From NCBI GenBank assembly GCA_021790715.1, contig JAJYGK010000030.1, forward strand, positions 1 to 10,034: a stretch of 10,034 nucleotides of DNA. The letters run 5' to 3'. Shown here piece after piece: positions 5,590-10,034 of this stretch. The DNA is from Chloroflexota bacterium. GTDB lineage: Bacteria > Chloroflexota > Limnocylindria > Limnocylindrales > CSP1-4. Numbering within the stretch: the stretch's first letter is position 1; each line of letters starts with the position of its first letter. A model generated the notes under the pieces. That model was not told the DNA's origin. It made no database searches and saw only the letters and a list, made by a program, of their open reading frames with translations. The position numbers were made by a program, and so were the translations under genes.

Positions 5590-7871
5590 GCCTGCACCTC
5601 CGCGTCCGCGGACGCCTCCGCACCGGCCGTCGTCGGGAGGCCGGCCGCCAGGAGCTCCGCGATGTCGATCGTCTGCACGCCGGGACCGGCGGCCCCGGCC
5701 GCCGCGGCATCCGCCACGCCGTCGCGCATCATGACCAGGCAGAAGGGGCACGCCGTCGCGATCGTCTCCGCGCCGGTCTCGAGCGCCTGCCGCGTCCGCT
5801 CGGCGTTGATGCGCACGCCACGTTGCTCCTCCATCCACATGCGGCCCCCGCCGGCGCCGCAGCAGAAGCTCTGCCGGCCGTGGCGCTCCATCTCGCGGAG
5901 CTCCACGCCGGGGATGGCCGCCAGGACGGCCCGCGGCTCCTCGACGACGCCGTTGTAGCGGGTCAGGTAGCACGAGTCGTGGTAGGTGACGGCGCGAGAG
6001 GCCGCCTCGCCGGCCGGCTCGTCCGCGGTGGCCGCTGCCTCGGTCGTCGCGGTGGCCGCCGCCTCGGCCGTCGCCGGGTGCAGGCGCCCCTCCGCGACGA
6101 GCCGCGCGAGGTACGCGGAGTGGTGCACGACCCGGTAGCGGCCGCCGAACTCGGGATATTCGTTGGCGATCGTGTTGAAGCAGTGCGGACAGGTCGTGAC
6201 GATCGCCGGCGGCGCGTAGCGGTTGAGCGTCTCGACGTTGGCCTGCGCCAGCATCTGGTAGACGTACTCGTTCCCCATGCGGCGCGCGGGGTCGCCCGAG
6301 CAGCTCTCCTCCTCGCCGAGCACCGCGAACCGCACGCCGGCCTCGTGCAGGCACGTCGCGAACGCGCGCGCCACGCGGCGGTTGCGATCGTCGAACGCGG
6401 CCGCACACCCGACCCAGTAGAGGACGTCGACCGGCAGGCCGGCCCCGGAGCCGCCGTCCGCGCCGGGCGCCCCACCGGTGGCCGCGGACGTGCCGTTCGC
6501 GCCGGACGCCCCGCCCCGGGCCGTGCCCGTCGCCGCCAGGAGATCGGCCGCCACGGGCACCTCGAACGGCAGCCCCTTCGCCCAGTCGAGGCGCGCCGAG
6601 CGCGGCTGGCCCCACGGGTTGCCGTGGCGCTCCATGTTCGTGAAGGCGGCCGTGACCTCCGCGGGGAACCGGCTGTCCTCGAGCACGAGGTTGCGACGGA
6701 GACCCACGATCTTGTCCACGTGCTCGATCGTGACCGGGCAGGCCTCGACGCACGCGCCGCAGGTCACGCAGTCCCACACCGCGTCGTACGGGATGGCGGC
6801 ATCGACGATCGGGCGCGACAGCGCGGTCGCATCGGGGACGGCCGCGCGATCCGCTGCCGGGCGCCCCGGCGCGTCCGACGGGCGGATCCAGGGCACGCGC
6901 GGCATCCGCGGCAGGAGCGGGACGCCGGACTCCGCATCCACTGCCATCTGGCGGAGGCCCATGATGAACGTCTTCGGGTTGAGCGGCTTGCCGGTGGCCC
7001 AGGCCGGACACTGCGACTGGCAGCGGCCGCACTCGGTGCAGGTGAACCCGTCGAGCAGGTCCTTCCACCCGAGATCCGCGATGGCGCGCACCCCGAACGT
7101 CGCCGTCTCGGACTCGAGGTCCATGGGCGGCAGTTCGCCACGGGGCGCCAGCTTGCGGAAGGCCGTGTTGAAGAACGCCGTCGCGACGTGCAGGTGCTTG
7201 GAGCCCGGCAGGTACACCAGGAAGGCACAGACGAGCACGATGTTCGCCCACCAGGTGATGCCGAAGACGACCTGCTGCGCCGACGGGGAGAACGGGGCGG
7301 CGATGACCCGGCCGAGCGGGTACGAGACCAGCGTGGCCGCCTGGTACGGGTCGCCGTAGCGGGCGAGGCGGAACGCCTCGGCGACCAGCTCGGTCGCCAC
7401 GATGCCCGCGATCAGCACCAGGATGAGGAGCGCGTCGCGCGAGAGCGTGATGCGTTGCGGCCGCGTGACGAGTCGCCGGAACGTGGCGTAGACGATGGCA
7501 ACGAGCACGGCGAGGGCCAGCAGCTGCCCGGCGGCGACGACGACCCGCCAGATCCAGCCGTCGAGCGGCCACGCCAGGATCGCCTCGACCAGCCCCCAGG
7601 TGACGCGGTTGGCCGTCCCGATCGTGAGGACGACGAAGCCCCAGAAGATCGCGGCGTGCATGACGCCGGCGCGGGTGTCGCGGAACATGCGCACCTGCGC
7701 GACGGCGTACACGAGCGCCGAGCGCACGCGATCCCCGATGCGGTCGGTGACCACGGACGGATGAGCGGCCTCGAAGACCCGCAGGTGGCGCGCCATCTGC
7801 AGCCCGAAGGCGATCACCGAGAGCACGAACAGGACGGGTGCCAGCGGGTAGAAGGGAACCTGCGAGGTCAT
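5586..7871 (-). CDS. Membrane Fe-S/heme oxidoreductase, EMO/FadF-like (EtfAB:quinone oxidoreductase candidate)
   Basis: This 761-aa protein likely takes electrons from EtfAB and reduces membrane menaquinone. The N-terminal NarI/cytochrome b-like region (1-225) has about five hydrophobic helices, near 8-25, 71-92, 108-130, 146-168 and 202-222. His72 and His226/228 are candidate heme ligands. Two 4Fe-4S ferredoxin motifs follow: Cys278/281/284/288 and Cys368/371/374/378, each ending in CP. Two heterodisulfide-reductase-type CCG domains come next. The first has Cys489, SCSGD (523-527) in place of CCG, and CPHC (561-564). The second is complete, with Cys634, CCG (670-672) and CPFC (708-711). Gly/Ala-rich linkers at about 446-479 and 600-627 separate the modules. 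The start is the ATG at 7871 (ATGA overlap with a short ORF); AGGGAGG lies 13 bases upstream, a long spacing. Linkage with an acyl-CoA dehydrogenase and etfBA supports the EMO role over a true heterodisulfide reductase. Confidence 0.9.
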   Translation of the reverse strand: MTSQVPFYPLAPVLFVLSVIAFGLQMARHLRVFEAAHPSVVTDRIGDRVRSALVYAVAQVRMFRDTRAGVMHAAIFWGFVVLTIGTANRVTWGLVEAILAWPLDGWIWRVVVAAGQLLALAVLVAIVYATFRRLVTRPQRITLSRDALLILVLIAGIVATELVAEAFRLARYGDPYQAATLVSYPLGRVIAAPFSPSAQQVVFGITWWANIVLVCAFLVYLPGSKHLHVATAFFNTAFRKLAPRGELPPMDLESETATFGVRAIADLGWKDLLDGFTCTECGRCQSQCPAWATGKPLNPKTFIMGLRQMAVDAESGVPLLPRMPRVPWIRPSDAPGRPAADRAAVPDATALSRPIVDAAIPYDAVWDCVTCGACVEACPVTIEHVDKIVGLRRNLVLEDSRFPAEVTAAFTNMERHGNPWGQPRSARLDWAKGLPFEVPVAADLLAATGTARGGASGANGTSAATGGAPGADGGSGAGLPVDVLYWVGCAAAFDDRNRRVARAFATCLHEAGVRFAVLGEEESCSGDPARRMGNEYVYQMLAQANVETLNRYAPPAIVTTCPHCFNTIANEYPEFGGRYRVVHHSAYLARLVAEGRLHPATAEAAATATTEAAATADEPAGEAASRAVTYHDSCYLTRYNGVVEEPRAVLAAIPGVELREMERHGRQSFCCGAGGGRMWMEEQRGVRINAERTRQALETGAETIATACPFCLVMMRDGVADAAAAGAAGPGVQTIDIAELLAAGLPTTAGAEASADAEVQA
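5597..5601 (-). promoter_or_regulatory. Ribosome binding site of the acyl-CoA dehydrogenase gene
   Basis: GGAGG lies 7 bases before the ATG at 5589, inside the 3' end of the oxidoreductase gene. It supports the ATGA-overlap start over any longer reading. Confidence 0.65.
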
Positions 7872-7933
7872 GCCGGCCGCACTGCCTCCCTGTCGCGCTC
7901 GGGAAACGGCGGGGACGCGGCGCCGCCGCTCAT
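7868..7933 (-). CDS. Possible 21-codon bridging ORF between moaB and the Fe-S oxidoreductase
   Basis: This short frame starts at an ATG overlapping the moaB stop (ATGA) and ends in a TGA overlapping the ATG of the next gene (ATGA), so it fills the 58-base gap exactly. The peptide would begin MSGGAASPPFPE and end AVRPA, with no recognisable motif. The oxidoreductase Shine-Dalgarno (AGGGAGG, 7885-7891) is inside it. No clear ribosome site precedes it. It could be a leader or coupling peptide that carries ribosomes across the gap. Chance is possible, but two exact 4-base overlaps are less expected than an open frame alone. Confidence 0.35.
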   Translation of the reverse strand: MSGGAASPPFPERDREAVRPA

Positions 7934-8412
7934 CGCTGGCCGCCGGCCGCGTGATCCGCCCCGCGCAGCGTGTCGAGCGCGTGCGGAAGGAGCGGCACGA
8001 CCGCCTCGAGCGACTCCAGTGCGCCGCGGGGGCTCCCCGGCACGACCAGCACGAGCGTCGCGCCGGCCACGCCGGCGAGCGAGCGGGACAGCGCCGCGAG
8101 CGGCGTCGAGCGCCGCCCCTCGGCACGCATCAGCTCGCCGAACCCCGGGATCTCGTAATCCAGCACAGTCTGCACGGCCTGGGGCGTCACGTCGCGGGGC
8201 CCGAGGCCGGTGCCGCCGGCCAGGACGATCAGCTCCTCGTCCGCGACCGCCCCGCTCACGATCTCCGCGATTCGCAGCGCGTCGTCCTCGACGATCTCGA
8301 CGCGGACCTCGTGACCGAGCTCGCGCAGCCGGTCCGCCAGGCGCGGACCGGTCGCGTCGGCACGTTCGCCGCGTGCCGAGCGATCGCTGACGGTGAGTAC
8401 GAGCGCGCTCAT
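7930..8412 (-). CDS. moaB: MoaB/Mog-type molybdopterin adenylyltransferase
   Basis: This 160-aa protein belongs to the MoaB/MogA/gephyrin-G family, which adenylates molybdopterin with ATP before molybdenum insertion by MoeA. Motifs: VLTVSDRSARGERADATGP (5-23), LAGGTGLGPRDVTP (64-77) as the nucleotide-binding loop, PGFGELMR (89-96), TPLAALSRSLAGVAGATLVLVVPGSPRG (103-130). Length is typical (160-190). The ATG start overlaps the moaC stop by four bases (ATGA), and no Shine-Dalgarno is visible just upstream; instead a stable hairpin lies 11 bases away. Initiation therefore probably depends on ribosomes finishing moaC. A longer in-frame start at 8520 is rejected because MSALVLTVSD is the family N-terminus. 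Sequence alone cannot separate the MoaB and MogA names; many high-GC Gram-positives carry this short form. Confidence 0.93.
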   Translation of the reverse strand: MSALVLTVSDRSARGERADATGPRLADRLRELGHEVRVEIVEDDALRIAEIVSGAVADEELIVLAGGTGLGPRDVTPQAVQTVLDYEIPGFGELMRAEGRRSTPLAALSRSLAGVAGATLVLVVPGSPRGALESLEAVVPLLPHALDTLRGADHAAGGQR

Positions 8413-9011
8413 CGCGGCTCGCGCCGCGCCGCACGGCGCGGTCCGCGCGTCCCCGGGGGCAGCCGGCCCGCGGACGGCCCGGGAGAGGTACCCGGTTCCG
8501 GTGCCGGCTGACGGCGCCATTCGCCCGACGCCCCGCCCGACTTCTCGAGCAGGCGCACCTGCCGGATCTCCGCTCCCCGTTCCACGCCCTTGACCATGTC
8601 GTAGATCGTCAGCGCGGCAACCGACACGGCCGTCAGCGCCTCCATCTCCACGCCGGTCTGGGCGATCGTGGCGGCCGTGGCGCGCACGCGGAGCGCCGAT
8701 GCCCCGCGATCGGGCGTGACCTCCACGACGAGGTCCGTGAGCGGGATCGGGTGGCAGAGCGGGATGAGGTCGGAGGTGCGCTTGCCGCCCAGGACACCGG
8801 CCATCTCGGCGACGGTGAAGACGTCCCCCTTCGGCACGTCGCCGTCGATGACGAGGCTCAGCGTCTCCTGCGAGACGATCACCTCGGCCTCCGCCACGGC
8901 CCGGCGCACGGTCGGCGGCTTCGCGCTCACGTCGACCATGCGCGGCCGCCCCGAGCGATCCACGTGCGTCAGCCTGCGCCTCGCGGCGCGCGGTGCACCC
9001 TGGTCGGTCAC
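8409..9011 (-). CDS. moaC: Cyclic pyranopterin monophosphate synthase
   Basis: This 200-aa MoaC makes cyclic pyranopterin monophosphate from the MoaA product, an early step of molybdenum cofactor synthesis. The core is complete: THVDRSGRPRMVDVS (15-29), KGDVFTVAEMAG (61-72), GGKRTSDLIPLCHPIPL (75-91) with catalytic-site Lys77 and His87, GVEMEALTAVSVAALTIYDMVK (120-141) with Glu122/124, Asp138 and Lys141, and the usual EKSGGASGEWRR ending (156-167). The start is a GTG whose bases overlap the moeA stop (GTGA), with GGAGGG 9 bases upstream. An extra Pro/Gly/Arg-rich tail of about 33 residues (168-200) follows the normal end and is not part of the fold. The moaB stop/start overlap lies at its end. 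Hexameric, cytoplasmic enzyme in the family. Confidence 0.95.
   Translation of the reverse strand: MTDQGAPRAARRRLTHVDRSGRPRMVDVSAKPPTVRRAVAEAEVIVSQETLSLVIDGDVPKGDVFTVAEMAGVLGGKRTSDLIPLCHPIPLTDLVVEVTPDRGASALRVRATAATIAQTGVEMEALTAVSVAALTIYDMVKGVERGAEIRQVRLLEKSGGASGEWRRQPAPEPGTSPGPSAGRLPPGTRGPRRAARREPR
8424..8441 (-). other. GC hairpin just upstream of moaB
   Basis: The arms at 8424-8430 and 8435-8441 form a perfect 7-bp GC-only stem with a 4-base loop (GTGC on the transcribed strand). It lies in the moaC tail, 11 bases before the moaB ATG, where a Shine-Dalgarno would be expected and none is seen. It could limit independent initiation at moaB so that translation depends on moaC, or mark a processing site. 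No U-tract follows, so it is not an intrinsic terminator. Confidence 0.5.
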
Positions 9012-10034
9012 GCTCCCTCGCCCTCCAGCATCACGACCTCGACCGGGCTGCCGGCCGCGAGCCCCGGCACGCCCTCGGGAATGACCGCCAGCCCGTCGGC
9101 GGCGGCGAGTGCCGACAGCACGTGCGAGCCCTGCCCGCCGGCGAGCCGCGCGACGAGCCCCTCCGGCCGCGCCGCGTCCCCCTCGACCCGCACGCGCACG
9201 AACGCGCGCCGCTCGGTGGACTTCGTCACGGGCTCGGCGAGGACGGCGACGACGCGCCGCCGGGCCCCCGGCGTCCCGCTCGCGGGGATGTCGCCGAGGA
9301 GCGCCCGCAGGAGCGGGCGCACGAACAGCTCGAACGTCACGAAGGCGCTCACCGGGTTGCCCGGCAGCCCGAAGAGGGCCACCGGCCGGTCCGGATCCCC
9401 CCGGTCGCCGGCCCGCCCCGCGGTGGTGCGCCCGAAGGCGAGCGGCTTGCCCGGCTGGACCGCCACCCGCCAGAGCTCGATGTCGCCCAGCGCCTCGAAC
9501 GCCTGCCGGACGTGGTCGTGGGCACCGAGGGAGACGCCGCCGCTCAGGACGACCACGTCGGACGCCGCGATGGCGCCGGCGAGGCGCTCCCGCAGCGACG
9601 CCGGCTCGTCCGCCGCGATGCCGAACGACGTCCCGATCGCCGCGCACGCGCGGGCCTGCGCGAGGAGCGCGGGCGTGTTGCTGTCGTGGATGCGGGCGGG
9701 CTCGAGCGGCCGCCCGGCGGGCACCAGCTCGTCGCCGGTGGAGAGGATCCCGACCCGCGGCCGGCGGTGCACGGCGACGCGTGCCGCGCCTGCGGCCGCC
9801 GCCAGCGCGATCGACGCCGGCCCGAGCAGCCGCCCCGGTTCGAGCAGGCGATCGCCGGTACGCACGTCCTCGCCGGCGCGCCGCACGTTCGCGCCGCGCG
9901 GCGCGGGAGCCCGCACGGAGACCAGGTCCGGCAGGGCGGCGATTCCGAATGCCGCGTCGGTGTCCTCGACGGGCACGACGGCGTCGGCACCCACCGGGAC
10001 CATGGCCCCGGTCGTGATGCGCAGCGCGGTGCCG
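9008..10034 (-). CDS. moeA: Molybdopterin molybdenumtransferase MoeA, 5' part outside the window
   Basis: MoeA inserts molybdate into adenylated molybdopterin. The visible 341 residues continue to the window edge, and the frame upstream of the ATG at 10003 encodes ALRITTGA, a conserved MoeA motif. The real start is therefore beyond 10034, and about 60-90 N-terminal residues are missing. Seen in order: TGAMVPVGADAVV, LSTGDELVPAG, RIHDSN, VVLSGGVSLGAHDHV (MPT-binding domain), QPGKPLAFGRT, FGLPGNPVSAFVTFELFVRP, and the C-terminal beta domain ending VVMLEGEGA. The GGVSxGxxD and PGKPxAFG signatures are intact. A short Arg/Gly/Asp-rich insert (about TAGRAGDRGDPDRP) sits between PGKPLAFG and GLPGNP. 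Its stop overlaps the moaC GTG (GTGA), so moeA, moaC and moaB form a Mo-cofactor operon segment. Confidence 0.95.
   Translation of the reverse strand, partial: GTALRITTGAMVPVGADAVVPVEDTDAAFGIAALPDLVSVRAPAPRGANVRRAGEDVRTGDRLLEPGRLLGPASIALAAAAGAARVAVHRRPRVGILSTGDELVPAGRPLEPARIHDSNTPALLAQARACAAIGTSFGIAADEPASLRERLAGAIAASDVVVLSGGVSLGAHDHVRQAFEALGDIELWRVAVQPGKPLAFGRTTAGRAGDRGDPDRPVALFGLPGNPVSAFVTFELFVRPLLRALLGDIPASGTPGARRRVVAVLAEPVTKSTERRAFVRVRVEGDAARPEGLVARLAGGQGSHVLSALAAADGLAVIPEGVPGLAAGSPVEVVMLEGEGA
9021..9026 (-). promoter_or_regulatory. Ribosome binding site that sets the GTG start of moaC
   Basis: GGAGGG lies 9 bases before the GTG at 9011, inside the last codons of moeA. It supports GTG at the GTGA overlap over the internal codons nearer the conserved THVDRSG block. 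Confidence 0.6.

Noticed and set aside
3346..5958. Very long open frame on the plus strand (870 codons)
   Set aside because: It lies opposite etfA, etfB and the acyl-CoA dehydrogenase, which have clear family motifs. Its translation is Arg/His/Ala/Pro-rich without domains, the usual antisense shadow in GC-rich DNA.
7872..8126. Longer N-terminus for the Fe-S oxidoreductase (start at 8126)
   Set aside because: The extra 85 residues are Arg/Ser-rich, overlap moaB, and precede a plausible membrane N-terminus at the ATGA overlap.
5823..8390. Long open frame on the plus strand (855 codons)
   Set aside because: Antisense to the Fe-S oxidoreductase and moaB; composition is Arg/Asp/His-rich with no motif. 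Stop-free frames opposite GC-rich genes are expected.
9109..10017. Plus-strand frame of 302 codons opposite moeA
   Set aside because: Almost entirely Arg, Ala and Pro; a shadow of moeA.

Overview
The window is a strongly GC-rich (by eye around 70% or more), tightly packed bacterial chromosome segment. Every convincing gene lies on the minus strand, so transcription runs from the right end (10034) to the left end (1). Strong Shine-Dalgarno motifs, GTG starts, 1- and 4-base stop/start overlaps, and an actinobacterial/Gram-positive-like dCTP deaminase suggest a high-GC Gram-positive-type lineage such as Actinomycetota or Chloroflexota. The exact phylum cannot be settled from the sequence alone. 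I see no mobile elements, CRISPR arrays, tRNA or rRNA genes.

Right block (10034 to 7930): molybdenum-cofactor genes. The 3' part of moeA is followed by moaC (GTG start, GTGA overlap) and a MoaB/Mog-type molybdopterin adenylyltransferase (ATGA overlap).

Middle block (7933 to 2618): an acyl-CoA oxidation and electron-transfer module. A 21-codon ORF bridges moaB to the next gene with ATGA overlaps at both ends. Next come a 761-aa membrane (cytochrome b-like)/ferredoxin/double-CCG iron-sulfur oxidoreductase, an acyl-CoA dehydrogenase, a second short ORF filling a 66-base gap, then EtfB and EtfA. The expected flow is acyl-CoA to the dehydrogenase FAD, to EtfAB, to the membrane Fe-S/heme protein, to the quinone pool. 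This arrangement resembles the EMO (EtfAB:menaquinone oxidoreductase) type of ETF dehydrogenase rather than the classical ETF-QO.

Left block (2608 to 1): an unrecognised, membrane-anchored, mostly helical 182-aa protein sits 9 bases after etfA. After a 107-base gap, which is the best candidate for an internal promoter, come nrdR (repressor of ribonucleotide reductase genes), dcd (dCTP deaminase, probably bifunctional with dUTPase activity) and a metallo-beta-lactamase-fold hydrolase. nrdR and dcd together point to control of dNTP pools.

Nothing here is plainly a new system. The points most worth a second look are the unknown membrane protein at the end of the etf operon, the gap-filling short ORFs, the translational chaining of Mo-cofactor genes to the fatty-acid electron-transfer module, and the low-complexity linkers in the Fe-S oxidoreductase.
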